A stretch of DNA of 64,000 bases from an uncultured Muribaculaceae bacterium (GTDB lineage Bacteria; Bacteroidota; Bacteroidia; Bacteroidales; Muribaculaceae): positions 24,791-88,790 of the forward strand of contig CAJTTA010000005.1 in assembly GCA_910579305.1 (NCBI GenBank), in the 5' to 3' direction. Position 1 is the stretch's first letter. Every line of letters begins with the position of its first letter. This document shows positions 32,531 through 41,558 of the stretch, piece by piece. A program made the translations under genes and the position numbers. The notes beneath the pieces are model-generated. The model made no database searches. It worked only from the letters and a program-made list of their open reading frames with translations, and was not told the DNA's origin.

Positions 32531-33406
32531 TCAGAGCACATTGAGCACCTGTTCCTTAATCTGCTCAAGCTCATCTTTCATGCGCACCACGATGCGCTGC
32601 ATGTCGGCATTGTTGCTCTTTGAGCCGAGAGTGTTTATCTCGCGGCCCATTTCCTGGGCTATGAATCCGAGTTTCTTGCCTTGGCCGGGAGAGGTGAGAG
32701 CCAGCGTCTCGGCGAAATAAGCGAGATGGGAGCGCAGACGGGTTTTCTCTTCGGTCACGTCAAGCTTCTCTATGTAGAATATAAGCTCCTGTTCCAGCCG
32801 GCCGCGGTCATAGTCCACACCTTCCAGCCTGCTGAGATTATCCTCGAGACGCTCGCGTATGCGGGTCACTCTCTCGGTCTCAAATGGCTCTACTTCGGCC
32901 AGCAGGGCGCTTATGGCATTTAGCTTTTCGGTGAAGAAGGTCTCAAGCCTGGCACCCTCGCGCGTGCGGAAGTCGACCATGGCTTCTATGGCGGTGGCCG
33001 CAGCCTGCATGAGAGCGTTTATCTGCTCTTCATCGGGGGCGGATACCTGTTGCTTTATGGCGTCGGGCATGCGCAGCAGAGTGGCGTACCAGTCGGAGGG
33101 CCATGCTATGTCGAGATCAGAGGCCATGGCCATGATCTGTTGCTTATAGGCACGCACCACCTCTATGTTAATGCTCACCGGCGATGAGCCTGTTACGTCT
33201 TCCACCAGCACAAGGACGTCGACTTTTCCTCTATGAAGGGCGTCGCCTATGGTCTGCCGCAACTGGAGATCGGCTTCACGGAAGATGCCCGGAGTGCGGG
33301 TCGATATGTCGAGCTGTTTGCTGTTGAGCGACTTGATCTCTACTGATATTTTGAGCGAAGGGGTGGTGCTCACACCCTTGCCGAATCCGGTCATGGACTG
33401 TATCAT
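32531..33406 (-). CDS. yicC: YicC-family endoribonuclease
   Basis: A 291-residue protein of the YicC/YloC family, shown in other bacteria to be an endoribonuclease. It opens MIQSMTGFGKG, the invariant family start, which fixes ATG 33406 although the frame is open to 33511. Further signatures are VEIKSLNSKQLDI near the N-terminus and the C-terminal GKKLGFIAQEMGREINTLGSKS followed by VVRMKDELEQIKEQVLNV. There is a hexamer-forming helical middle with many charged residues. It leads the yicC-gmk-nadD-DUF5063-aminopeptidase series. Its promoter -7 box is at 33452-33459. Confidence 0.94.
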   Translation of the reverse strand: MIQSMTGFGKGVSTTPSLKISVEIKSLNSKQLDISTRTPGIFREADLQLRQTIGDALHRGKVDVLVLVEDVTGSSPVSINIEVVRAYKQQIMAMASDLDIAWPSDWYATLLRMPDAIKQQVSAPDEEQINALMQAAATAIEAMVDFRTREGARLETFFTEKLNAISALLAEVEPFETERVTRIRERLEDNLSRLEGVDYDRGRLEQELIFYIEKLDVTEEKTRLRSHLAYFAETLALTSPGQGKKLGFIAQEMGREINTLGSKSNNADMQRIVVRMKDELEQIKEQVLNVL

Positions 33407-33451
33407 GGAATAGTTACGTGTTTTTTCAGATGGTGAATTAGAGAAGCTTTG

Positions 33452-33459
33452 CAAAGGTA
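33452..33459 (-). promoter_or_regulatory. -7 box of the yicC-gmk-nadD promoter (TACCTTTG, minus strand)
   Basis: CAAAGGTA on the plus strand reads TACCTTTG on the minus strand, 46 bp before the yicC start. No clear -33 TTTG is visible. It is divergent to the mutase promoter at 33534-33541. Confidence 0.6.
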
Positions 33460-33533
33460 ATAAAATTATACGTACCTGAGAGTATGAATCCTGATTTTTT
33501 TGTAAAAACACATCATGTGTGAGGAATTTTTGC

Positions 33534-33541
33534 TAACTTTG
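33534..33541 (+). promoter_or_regulatory. -7 box of the phospho-sugar mutase promoter (TAACTTTG)
   Basis: TAACTTTG at 33534-33541 lies 40 bp before the start codon at 33582. The -33 element is not recognisable at the usual distance. The leader is about 34 nt. Confidence 0.6.
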
Positions 33542-33581
33542 GCGTTATATTAGATATAACCCAACTGCATTAATACTCCTT

Positions 33582-35333
33582 ATGAGCAAGAATGATTTGA
33601 TACAAAGTGTGATGAAGAAGGCCGAGGCATGGCTCGCGCCTGTGTATGACCCTGATACCCGTGCAGAGGTCAAGGCTATGATGGAGGCTGAAGACAAGAC
33701 CCCTCTTATCGAGGCGTTTTATAAGGATCTGGAATTCGGCACCGGAGGCCTGCGAGGCATAATGGGTGCCGGAACTAACCGCATGAATATATATACTGTG
33801 GGCGCTGCCACTCAGGGCCTGGCCAATTATCTGAAGGATGCATTCAAGGATCTTCCTCAGATAAGCGTGTGCGTAGGTCATGACGTGAGAAACAATTCGC
33901 GTAAGTTTGCAGAGCTGGCCGCAGATATTTTCTCAGCCAACGGAATAAAAGTATATCTCTTCGATGACTGCCGCCCGACTCCCGAGATTTCTTATGGCAT
34001 ACGCCACCTGGGATGCCAGAGCGGCGTGGTGGTTACTGCAAGCCATAATCCTAAGGAATACAACGGCTATAAGGCTTACTGGAGTGACGGAGCGCAGATG
34101 ATAGCGCCTCATGATGTGAAGACTATAGAATATGTCAACGCCATAACTTCGGTAGACCAGATAAAGTTCACTCCCAATAAAGACCTCATAGAGATCATAG
34201 GAGAGAAGGTGGACGATGACTTCCTCACCGATATAAAGAAGCTTTCGCTCTCCCCCGATGCCATAGCCCGCCATAAAGACATGAAGATTGTCTATACTCC
34301 CATTCACGGCACAGGCATGATGCTCATATATGACTCCCTGTCGCGTTGGGGATTCAATAATGTGATCCATGTGCCCGAGCAGGATGTGAAGAGCGGTGAT
34401 TTCCCCACAGTGGATTCTCCCAATCCCGAGAATGCATCGGCCATGGCCATGGCCATAGCCAAGGCGCGCGAGGTGGGTGCCGATATTGTGGTGGCCTCCG
34501 ATCCCGATGCCGACCGCATAGGACTCGTGGTGCGCGACAAGAAGGGAGAATATCAGTTGGTAAACGGCAATCAGATAGTGATGATATTTCTCTATTATCT
34601 CATCACCCGCAATGTGGAGCTCGGTCGCCTCGGCGGCACGGAATATTGCGTGAAGACTATCGTGACCACCGAGACTATCAAGCGCATAGCCGATGCCAAC
34701 AATGTGACCTGCTACGACTGCTACACTGGCTTCAAGTGGATAGCCGACGTGATGCGCAATAATGAGCAGACTGCCCGCTATCTCGGCGGAGGTGAGGAGA
34801 GCTACGGATTCCTGGCCGAAGACTTCGTGCGCGACAAGGATGCCGTGTCTGCCATCTCCCTCATGTGCGAGATTGCTGCCTGGGCTGCCGACAAGGGTAT
34901 GAATCTCTATGAGATGCTCATTGACATATATGTGAAGTATGGCTTCTCCCGCGAGCGCGGAGTGAGCGTGGTGCGTCCCGGCAAGACCGGCGCCGAGGAG
35001 ATCCAGGCCATGATGAAGAACTTCCGTGAGAATCCTCCCAAGACTCTCGCCGGAAGCCCTGTCACGGCCATCAAGGATTATCTGGATCTGAATTGTCGTA
35101 ACCTTGTGACCGGGCAGGTGGAGAAGCTCGATTTCCCTGCTACGAGCAATGTGCTTCAGTTCTTCACAGAGAGTGGCGACAAGGTATCGGTGCGTCCTTC
35201 CGGCACAGAACCTAAGATCAAGTTCTATGTGGAAGTGCGCGAGCCTATGGCTTCTGCCGCCGACTATGAGGCTACTGTGGCAAAGGCCGAGGAGCATATC
35301 GACGCTGTGCTGTCCGACCTTGGCGTGAAATAA
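33582..35333 (+). CDS. Phospho-sugar mutase (phosphoglucomutase/phosphomannomutase family)
   Basis: A 583-residue enzyme that moves phosphate between C1 and C6 of hexose phosphates, supplying sugar nucleotides for glycogen and envelope glycans. All four family landmarks are present: the phosphoserine loop VVTASHNPKEYNGYKAYW (about 148-165), the metal site SDPDADRIGLVV (about 306-317), the sugar-binding GGEESYGF and the phosphate-binding RPSGTEPKIKFY near the C-terminus. The length fits the long PGM/PMM2-type mutases of Bacteroidota and Firmicutes. Whether glucose- or mannose-phosphate is preferred cannot be told. A PHP-type phosphatase gene follows 42 bp later. Confidence 0.94.
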   Translation: MSKNDLIQSVMKKAEAWLAPVYDPDTRAEVKAMMEAEDKTPLIEAFYKDLEFGTGGLRGIMGAGTNRMNIYTVGAATQGLANYLKDAFKDLPQISVCVGHDVRNNSRKFAELAADIFSANGIKVYLFDDCRPTPEISYGIRHLGCQSGVVVTASHNPKEYNGYKAYWSDGAQMIAPHDVKTIEYVNAITSVDQIKFTPNKDLIEIIGEKVDDDFLTDIKKLSLSPDAIARHKDMKIVYTPIHGTGMMLIYDSLSRWGFNNVIHVPEQDVKSGDFPTVDSPNPENASAMAMAIAKAREVGADIVVASDPDADRIGLVVRDKKGEYQLVNGNQIVMIFLYYLITRNVELGRLGGTEYCVKTIVTTETIKRIADANNVTCYDCYTGFKWIADVMRNNEQTARYLGGGEESYGFLAEDFVRDKDAVSAISLMCEIAAWAADKGMNLYEMLIDIYVKYGFSRERGVSVVRPGKTGAEEIQAMMKNFRENPPKTLAGSPVTAIKDYLDLNCRNLVTGQVEKLDFPATSNVLQFFTESGDKVSVRPSGTEPKIKFYVEVREPMASAADYEATVAKAEEHIDAVLSDLGVK

Positions 35334-35375
35334 AGTATACCGAAAAATCAATCATCGATAGCCGCATTACCTGTG

Positions 35376-36113
35376 ATGGACTTCTTTCATCTGCGCCGTT
35401 CGAAGCGATTGCCGGAACTCTTCTGGCACACCGACATACACAGCCATGTCTGCCCTGGCATTGATGACGGCAGCCCCTCGCCGGAGCGTTCCGTGCAGCT
35501 TGTGAGAGCCATGCATGACTTCGGCTTCCGACGGATGATTGTCACTCCGCATGTCACTGACGAGGTGTTCCCCAACACGCCTGAAGTGATAGCGGAGTCC
35601 TATCTCCGTCTTACCGAGGCATGCATGCGTGAGGGAATCGACATGCAGTTCAGCTGCTCGGCGGAATATCGCATCGATGAGCTGCTGTTTGATCTTCTGT
35701 CCAGAGGACAGGTGCGTCCCATAGGGCGAGACTATCTGCTGGTGGAAAACTCCTGGATGCAGGAGCCGGCTAATCTTGAGTGCTTTCTCTTTGAGTTGCG
35801 CAGCAAGTATGGCTTCAAGCCTATCCTTGCCCATCCCGAGCGATATGTGTATTATCAGCGTCACAGGGAGCGCTATGAGGCTTTGAGGGCGCAGGACATA
35901 TTCTTCCAGGTAAATATGCTCTCGCTGGCCGGGCATTATGACAAGGCGTGCATGCACACGGCCGAGTGGCTGCTTGAACATGGCATGATTGATTTCATAG
36001 GAAGCGACCTGCATCGCATGGCTCACGTGGAGTCTCTGCGTAATTATTTCACGAGCAGGGATTTTTCAAAACTTGAAGCTGTATCCCATTTGATACTCAA
36101 CGATACGCTCTGA
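35376..36113 (+). CDS. PHP-family phosphatase (CpsB/Wzb-like tyrosine-protein phosphatase)
   Basis: A 245-residue cytoplasmic enzyme. The ATG at 35376 is used; a GTG directly precedes it. It has the PHP metal-binding motif HTDIHSHVCPGIDDG (about 19-33), a second cluster in RRMIVTPHVTDEVFPN, ILAHPERYVYY (about 151) and the final DFIGSDLHRM (about 210). The HxH, Glu, His and DxH ligands fit a trinuclear manganese site as in CpsB/YwqE. Those enzymes dephosphorylate tyrosine kinases that control capsule or exopolysaccharide length. No BY-kinase or Wzx/Wzy gene is near, so the substrate kinase must be elsewhere. A strong hairpin follows at 36140. Confidence 0.9.
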   Translation: MDFFHLRRSKRLPELFWHTDIHSHVCPGIDDGSPSPERSVQLVRAMHDFGFRRMIVTPHVTDEVFPNTPEVIAESYLRLTEACMREGIDMQFSCSAEYRIDELLFDLLSRGQVRPIGRDYLLVENSWMQEPANLECFLFELRSKYGFKPILAHPERYVYYQRHRERYEALRAQDIFFQVNMLSLAGHYDKACMHTAEWLLEHGMIDFIGSDLHRMAHVESLRNYFTSRDFSKLEAVSHLILNDTL

Positions 36114-36139
36114 CTCTTTCTGCATACGATGATAAAATG

Positions 36140-36179
36140 AGCTGCGGCCATGTTCTTGAGATGGAACATGGCCGCAGCT
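36140..36179. terminator. Bidirectional terminator hairpin, 16-bp perfect stem
   Basis: AGCTGCGGCCATGTTC (36140-36155) pairs perfectly with its complement at 36164-36179, with loop TTGAGATG (8 nt). It fills the 84-bp gap between two convergent genes. The plus side is followed by TATTGTTTCTTT; the minus side by CATTTTATC. It should stop transcripts from both directions. Confidence 0.85.
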
Positions 36180-36197
36180 TATTGTTTCTTTATAGTA

Positions 36198-38744
36198 TCA
36201 ACCGCACTTGGAGTTGCCGCAAGAAGTGCATATCAGGCAACCTTCCTGATAGATGAGTGTCTCTTGGCCGCAATGTGGGCATTTCTGTCCGCTTGCCTTG
36301 GTGCCCTCAGGCATGTATTTCTTCAAGGCGCGCACCACACCGTTTTTCCATGTGTTGATGTTGTCGGAGTCGAGTTGGAGTCCGTCTACGAGTTTCAGCA
36401 CCTGGTCGATGGGCATGCCGTAGCGTAGCACACCGGAGATAAGCTTGGCATAGTTCCAGAATTCAGGGTTGAATTTGTCGCTGAGCCCCTCTATGGTGGT
36501 CTTGTATCCGCGTTTGTTGACAAACTGGAAGTCATAGCGCTTGCGGCCGTTGGCGTCGACAGCCTTTATGATCTTTCCTTTGCTTACGCTCTTCGGACAG
36601 AAGATGCCGTCTTCATCATCTGCCAGGCCGGTGAATATCTCATATGGCATGCCGTCTTCAGCCAGGCCTACGAATGCGATCCATTTCTCTTTGTTGTTCT
36701 GGAATCTCACCACATCGGCCTCAAGCTCAATCGGGCGCTTGAGCACGGTAGTTGTGGGGTGGGCTATCAGCTCGGCTTTCGGCTCTTTCTTCTTTACGCT
36801 TTCAAGCACATTGTTGCGAGAGCCGTCGCGATAGACGGTGCATCCCTTGCAGCCGGCTTTCCAAGCTTCCATGTAGAGATTGCCTACGAGTTCTTCGGAG
36901 ACGTCGGACGGAAGGTTGATGGTGACCGAGATGCTGTGATCCACCCATTTCTGCACCGCTCCCTGCATGCGCACCTTCTCGAGCCAGTCCACATCGTTGC
37001 TTGTGGCTTTATAATATGGCGACTTTTTCACAAGTTCCTCAATCTCATCGGCACTCATGTTTTTCTTTACCTCAAGCCCGTTGACGCGCATCCATTCCAG
37101 GAACTTGTGGTGATACACGATGTATTCCTCAAAGGCATCGCCCACTTCATCCACGAAGTCGATGTGCACGTCGGGGTCTCCCGGATTGACCTTGCGGCGG
37201 CGCTTGTATATGGGCAGGAACACCGGCTCGATTCCGGAAGTGGTCTGTGTGAGCAGAGAGGTGGAGCCTGTAGGGGCTATCGTGAGGCAGGCTATGTTGC
37301 GGCGTCCCGTGCGTTGCATTTTTTCATATAGAGCGGGCTCGGCTTCGGCGATGCGCTGCATGAACGGGTTGTGGCGCTCGCGTGCGGCGTCAAAAATCTC
37401 AAATGCTCCACGCTCCTCGGCCATGTCGGCCGAAGCCCGGTAGTAAGCGAGGGCAAGGGCGCGGTGCACGCTTACCGAAAATTCTGTGGCCTCGGGAGTG
37501 CCGTATCTCAGTCCGAGCGCCGCAAGCATGTCACCCTCGCCGGTAGTGCCGAAGCCGGTGCGCCGTCCTTTCAGTGTCTTTTCGCGTATCTTTTCCCATA
37601 GATGCAGCTCAGTGAGTTTCACCTCGGCAGTCTCCGGATCATGGTTGATTTTGTCTATTATGAGATCGATCTTCTCCATCTCAAGGTCTATTATATCATC
37701 CATGAGTCTCTGGCCCTTGGCCACGTGCCGGGCAAAGAGGTCGAAGTCAAAGCTTGCTTCCGGGGTGAACGGCTTCATCACATAGCTATAGAGGTTAATC
37801 GCTATGAGGCGGCATGAATCGTAGGGGCAGAGAGGTATTTCGCCGCAGGGATTGGTAGAGATGGTGCGGAAGCCCAGATCGGCGTAACAGTCGGGGAGGG
37901 ATTCGCGTGTTATGGTGTCCCAGAAGAGTATGCCGGGTTCGGCGCTTCTCCATGCATTGTGCACGATTTTTTTCCATAGCGCTCCGGCATCGGTTCCCTT
38001 TGCCGGATAGAGTGGAGTCGGCGAGTCTACGGGATAAGACTGCAAGTATTCTTCTCCCGCAGCGGCGGCCCGCATGAAGTCATCATCAATGCGCACGGAG
38101 ACATTTGCTCCGGTCACTTTGCCCTCTGTCATCTTTGCATCAATAAAGCTTTCGGCATCGGGGTGCTTTATGCTCACCGACAGCATCAGTGCTCCGCGGC
38201 GGCCGTCCTGGGCCACTTCGCGGGTGCTGTTGGAATATCGCTCCATGAATGGCACGAGGCCTGTAGAAGTAAGCGCGGAATTCTTTACCGGGCTGCCTTT
38301 GGGGCGGATGTGGCTGAGATCGTGGCCCACACCGCCACGCCGCTTCATGAGCTGCACTTGCTCTTCATCGATTTTTATTATGCCTCCATAGGAGTCAGGC
38401 TGTCCGTCGAGTCCTATCACGAAGCAGTTGGAGAGACTTCCCACTTGAAAGTTGTTGCCTATGCCGGCCATGGGGCTGCCCTGCGGCACTATGTAACGGA
38501 AATCCTTGAGGAGGTCGAATATTTCCTGCTCGTCGAGAGGGTTGGGATATTTTGACTCGATACGAGCAAACTCGCATGCCAGGCGATGGTGCATGTCATC
38601 GGGAGTAAGTTCGTAGAGATTGCCGAAGCTGTCCTTCAGCGCATATTTGTTAGCCCATACGCGGGCGGCAAGTTCATCGCCGTTGAAGTAATCGAGCGTG
38701 GCGCGATACACTTCATCGTATGTATAAGTTTTAAGCGGAGTCAT
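36198..38744 (-). CDS. nrdJ: Class II (adenosylcobalamin-dependent) ribonucleotide reductase
   Basis: An 848-residue enzyme that makes deoxyribonucleotides with a radical generated from coenzyme B12. Motifs include the GSLSNCFVIGL cysteine, MKRRGGVGHDLSHIRPKGSPV, the catalytic Asn-x-Cys-x-Glu in STNPCGEIPLCPYDSCR, and IAPTGSTSLLTQTTSGIEP. CKGCTVYRDGSR is followed by the reducing tail with CPHCGQET and CLICTSCGNSKCG, also a zinc site. The frame is open to 38822, beyond the -7 box, so ATG 38744 (MTPLKTYTY) is chosen. It needs no separate small subunit and works with or without oxygen. The roughly 70-nt leader is too short for a cobalamin riboswitch. Confidence 0.96.
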   Translation of the reverse strand: MTPLKTYTYDEVYRATLDYFNGDELAARVWANKYALKDSFGNLYELTPDDMHHRLACEFARIESKYPNPLDEQEIFDLLKDFRYIVPQGSPMAGIGNNFQVGSLSNCFVIGLDGQPDSYGGIIKIDEEQVQLMKRRGGVGHDLSHIRPKGSPVKNSALTSTGLVPFMERYSNSTREVAQDGRRGALMLSVSIKHPDAESFIDAKMTEGKVTGANVSVRIDDDFMRAAAAGEEYLQSYPVDSPTPLYPAKGTDAGALWKKIVHNAWRSAEPGILFWDTITRESLPDCYADLGFRTISTNPCGEIPLCPYDSCRLIAINLYSYVMKPFTPEASFDFDLFARHVAKGQRLMDDIIDLEMEKIDLIIDKINHDPETAEVKLTELHLWEKIREKTLKGRRTGFGTTGEGDMLAALGLRYGTPEATEFSVSVHRALALAYYRASADMAEERGAFEIFDAARERHNPFMQRIAEAEPALYEKMQRTGRRNIACLTIAPTGSTSLLTQTTSGIEPVFLPIYKRRRKVNPGDPDVHIDFVDEVGDAFEEYIVYHHKFLEWMRVNGLEVKKNMSADEIEELVKKSPYYKATSNDVDWLEKVRMQGAVQKWVDHSISVTINLPSDVSEELVGNLYMEAWKAGCKGCTVYRDGSRNNVLESVKKKEPKAELIAHPTTTVLKRPIELEADVVRFQNNKEKWIAFVGLAEDGMPYEIFTGLADDEDGIFCPKSVSKGKIIKAVDANGRKRYDFQFVNKRGYKTTIEGLSDKFNPEFWNYAKLISGVLRYGMPIDQVLKLVDGLQLDSDNINTWKNGVVRALKKYMPEGTKASGQKCPHCGQETLIYQEGCLICTSCGNSKCG

Positions 38745-38819
38745 GCAGGTGGATGATATATAAATAGTTACGGGGCAAGGCTTGAAACCGGCCTTTGTAG
38801 TATGATCGAAAAAGCTCTG

Positions 38820-38850
38820 CAAAGGTAATAATTTATTTCAATCTCTCAAA
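38820..38850 (-). promoter_or_regulatory. Promoter of nrdJ (TTTG-N19-TACCTTTG, minus strand)
   Basis: On the plus strand CAAAGGTA (38820-38827) and CAAA (38847-38850) are 19 bp apart, giving a perfect minus-strand Bacteroidota promoter. The start would be near 38813, about 70 nt before ATG 38744. Confidence 0.82.
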
Positions 38851-38989
38851 ACACCGGTTGTAGGTTTCGGGAAAATACGCGGGCTTGTGGCGGTGTGTAA
38901 ACTACTGTGCGATAGAATGTTATGTTTGCGCTGCGGGAAACATGTGTTTCAAAGCAGAAGTGCGAGGTGGCCGATATTAAAAAATTAGT

Positions 38990-38997
38990 TATCTTTG
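38990..38997 (+). promoter_or_regulatory. -7 box of the nitroreductase promoter (TATCTTTG)
   Basis: TATCTTTG at 38990-38997 lies 27 bp before the start codon at 39025. No TTTG is found at the -33 position. The start site near 39003 leaves a leader of about 20 nt. Confidence 0.55.
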
Positions 38998-39024
38998 CCA
39001 CACGAAACAATCTCTTATAATATA

Positions 39025-39777
39025 ATGTCAACACCTGCCACATCTTACTTCTCTACCCGCGCCACAGTGCGCTCGTTCAAGCCCGAACCTCCGTCCCGCG
39101 AGCTTCTCCGGGAGATACTTGAGCAGGCTATGCGTGCTCCCACTACAGGCAATATGCAGCTGTATAGCGCGATACTCACTTCTTCTCCCGATGCGCTCAA
39201 GGCGCTGAGGGGCGCCCATTTCAATCAGCCTGCCTCGATGGCCCCTGTGTTGCTCACAGTGTGTGCCGATGTGCGTCGTTTTGAGCGCTGGTGCGAAGTT
39301 AGCGAGGCCGTTCCCGCTTTTCGCAACATGCAGGGGCTTATGGCGGCCATTCTCGATGCTTCGCTGTATGCACAGCAGGTCACCACAATAGCAGAGATGA
39401 AGGGCCTCGGCACTTGCTGGCTCGGCACTACCACCTATAATGCTCCTGAGATTGCCTCCATGCTGCATCTGCCTGAAGGCGTGGTGCCTGTGGGCACTCT
39501 TGCCATAGGGTGGCCGCAGGATCAGCCCGACCAGTGTGAGAGACTTCCGCTGGAGGCAGTGGTATATGAGGAGGAATATCCCTCCTTTACAGATGAGAAG
39601 ATCAGGGATCTCTACAAGGCTAAGGATGAATTTCCGGCTAATGCTAAATTTGTGGCGGAAAACGGCAAGCTCAGTCTTGCGCAGGTGTTTACCGATGTGC
39701 GTTATCCCCGTTCCACATCTGATCCGTTCTCAGAGAAATTCCTTATGTTCCTGCGTGCGCAGGGATTCGGCATATGA
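39025..39777 (+). CDS. Nitroreductase-family FMN oxidoreductase
   Basis: A 250-residue flavoenzyme of the nitroreductase fold. The frame opens at 38995, but that codon lies within the -7 promoter box region; ATG 39025 (MSTPATSYFS) is used. FMN-binding features are STRATVRSFKPEPPS near the N-terminus, MRAPTTGNMQLYSAIL (about 36-51) and GLGTCWLGTTTYNAPEI, the loop that contacts the phosphate. The family reduces nitro compounds, quinones or flavins with NAD(P)H; the specific substrate is unknown. Its stop TGA is immediately followed by the complement of the ABC-F stop, leaving no base between the two convergent genes. Confidence 0.9.
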   Translation: MSTPATSYFSTRATVRSFKPEPPSRELLREILEQAMRAPTTGNMQLYSAILTSSPDALKALRGAHFNQPASMAPVLLTVCADVRRFERWCEVSEAVPAFRNMQGLMAAILDASLYAQQVTTIAEMKGLGTCWLGTTTYNAPEIASMLHLPEGVVPVGTLAIGWPQDQPDQCERLPLEAVVYEEEYPSFTDEKIRDLYKAKDEFPANAKFVAENGKLSLAQVFTDVRYPRSTSDPFSEKFLMFLRAQGFGI

Positions 39778-41553
39778 TCATTCCCCTTTTTCCATAAGCT
39801 CCAGCAGGCGCATCTCTTTTTCATCTATGAGATCGATGAGGGCGCCTATGCGCTCTCCCGCCTCCACGAGTTTATCGGGGGTCATGTCACCTGCAGACAT
39901 TGCCTGCTCCAGAGCCAGCTTCTCTTGCTCCAGGGCGGGCAATTCCTGTTCCAGAGCTTCTTTCTCTTTTTTCTCCTTGAATGAGAGTCGTGCAGGCTTC
40001 TCCTTCCGGCGGGGAGCGGGAGCCGGCGACACCTCTTTTTCATCGCGTGACTGACGGCGGCGCTCCTCCTCCAGGCAATGGCGGTAAGTGCTGTAGTCTC
40101 CGGGGAAGTCGCGGATTTCGCCGTCGCCGTTCATGACAAACAGATGCTCGGCCACTCGATCAAGGAAGTAGCGGTCGTGACTCACTACGAGCAGGCATCC
40201 TTTGAATTTTGACAGATATTCCTCAAGGATGGCCAGTGTAGGGATGTCAAGGTCATTGGTAGGCTCATCAAGGATGAGGAAGTTAGGGCTGCGCATGAGC
40301 ACAGTGGCCAGATAGAGGCGACGGCGTTCGCCACCGCTCAACTTATAGATGTATTTCTGTTGGTCAGGCACGGGGAAGAGAAACCGGCATAGGAATTGCG
40401 AGGCCGTGAGGCTTGTCTTGTCATCTATTTGCACTACTTCGGCTATTTCGCGCACGGCATCGATCACGCGCTTCTTTTCATCAAAATCTATCCCCTCCTG
40501 GCTGTAATAGCCGAATCTCACGGTAGATCCCACATCGAAGTATCCGGAATCAGGTGGCACAATTCCCTGGAGCATCTTTATGAGCGTGGACTTTCCTGCG
40601 CCGTTGTCGCCTATCACGCCTACCTTGTCATAGCGAGCGAAGATATAATTCCAGTCACGCAATATCACCTTGTCACCATAAGCCTTGCTCACGTTGCGGG
40701 CCTCAAAGATCTTGCTTCCTATATAGGAGCCTTTCATGGTGAGAGCCACATCGGTATCCTGACGGCGCACATGGCTTCGGGCCTCGAGGTCATGGAAGTT
40801 ATCAATGCGGTACTTGGCCTTTGAGCCTCGGGCCTGGGGTTGTCTTCTCATCCATTCCAGCTCGGTGCGCAGCAGATTGCGCACACGGGCGAGCTCGGCG
40901 TTCTGGGCCTCGTGGCGCTCCTGGCGGCGGGTGAGATAATAGTCGTAATTCCCGTCGTAGGCATACAGGGCCTTGGCGTCGATCTCTATTATGCGATTGC
41001 ACACTCGGTCGAGAAAATACCGGTCGTGAGTCACCATGAGCAGAGTGATTCTCTGCCGGGCGAGGCGCTTCTCAAGCCACTCTATCATGTCGATGTCAAG
41101 ATGATTGGTAGGCTCGTCAAGCAAGAGTATGTCAGGCTCCTCAAGGAGCACCCTGGCTATGGCCACACGCTTCACCTGTCCGCCGGAAAGCTGCCCCATG
41201 GGCCGGGTCAGGTCGGTGATCCGCAGGGAGTCGAGGAGCGAGCGCATGCGGTCGGCCAGATTCCAGTCTTCGGCATTGACGGAGATTTCCGCCATGTATT
41301 GCTCCACCGTCTGATGGGGGAGGAAAGAGGGTGTCTGCTCCAGATAGCCCACTCTGAGGCCCTTGGCCACCTCGACAGAGCCGGAGTCGGCCTCGCCGTC
41401 GCCTGCTATTATCGAGAGCATTGTGCTCTTGCCTGTGCCATTGGGTGCTATGAGGCCTACCTTGTCTCCTTCCTGAAGCACAAAGCTTACATCGGCAAAG
41501 AGCATTCGGTCGCCTATGCTCTTGGTGAGTGAGTCTATCCGGAGTGCCGTCAT
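39778..41553 (-). CDS. ABC-F family ATPase (Uup/EttA-like)
   Basis: A 591-residue soluble protein with two ABC ATPase domains and no membrane part, as in ABC-F translation factors. Domain 1: Walker A IAPNGTGKSTMLSI, signature QLSGGQVKRVAIA, Walker B DILLLDEPTNHLDIDMI. Domain 2: GDNGAGKSTLIKML, signature KLSGGERRRLYLATV, FLILDEPTNDLDIPTLA. Between them lies the P-site linker (about 235-260, RTELEWMRRQPQARGSKAKY). A charged helical C-terminal tail (about 520-591) is likely a coiled coil as in Uup. ABC-F proteins act on stalled ribosomes; some protect from antibiotics. Subgroup assignment is uncertain. RidA lies 5 bp upstream in the same direction. Confidence 0.92.
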   Translation of the reverse strand: MTALRIDSLTKSIGDRMLFADVSFVLQEGDKVGLIAPNGTGKSTMLSIIAGDGEADSGSVEVAKGLRVGYLEQTPSFLPHQTVEQYMAEISVNAEDWNLADRMRSLLDSLRITDLTRPMGQLSGGQVKRVAIARVLLEEPDILLLDEPTNHLDIDMIEWLEKRLARQRITLLMVTHDRYFLDRVCNRIIEIDAKALYAYDGNYDYYLTRRQERHEAQNAELARVRNLLRTELEWMRRQPQARGSKAKYRIDNFHDLEARSHVRRQDTDVALTMKGSYIGSKIFEARNVSKAYGDKVILRDWNYIFARYDKVGVIGDNGAGKSTLIKMLQGIVPPDSGYFDVGSTVRFGYYSQEGIDFDEKKRVIDAVREIAEVVQIDDKTSLTASQFLCRFLFPVPDQQKYIYKLSGGERRRLYLATVLMRSPNFLILDEPTNDLDIPTLAILEEYLSKFKGCLLVVSHDRYFLDRVAEHLFVMNGDGEIRDFPGDYSTYRHCLEEERRRQSRDEKEVSPAPAPRRKEKPARLSFKEKKEKEALEQELPALEQEKLALEQAMSAGDMTPDKLVEAGERIGALIDLIDEKEMRLLELMEKGE

Positions 41554-41558
41554 AGGGA

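Noticed and set aside
33933..35351. A 472-codon open frame on the minus strand opposite the phospho-sugar mutase gene
   Set aside because: It mirrors the codon pattern of the clearly real mutase on the plus strand, has no recognisable domain and no promoter. It is a shadow.
38745..38813. Possible cobalamin riboswitch before the B12-dependent ribonucleotide reductase
   Set aside because: The leader predicted from a perfect promoter is about 70 nt, far shorter than a cobalamin riboswitch, and no B12-box-like sequence was recognised.
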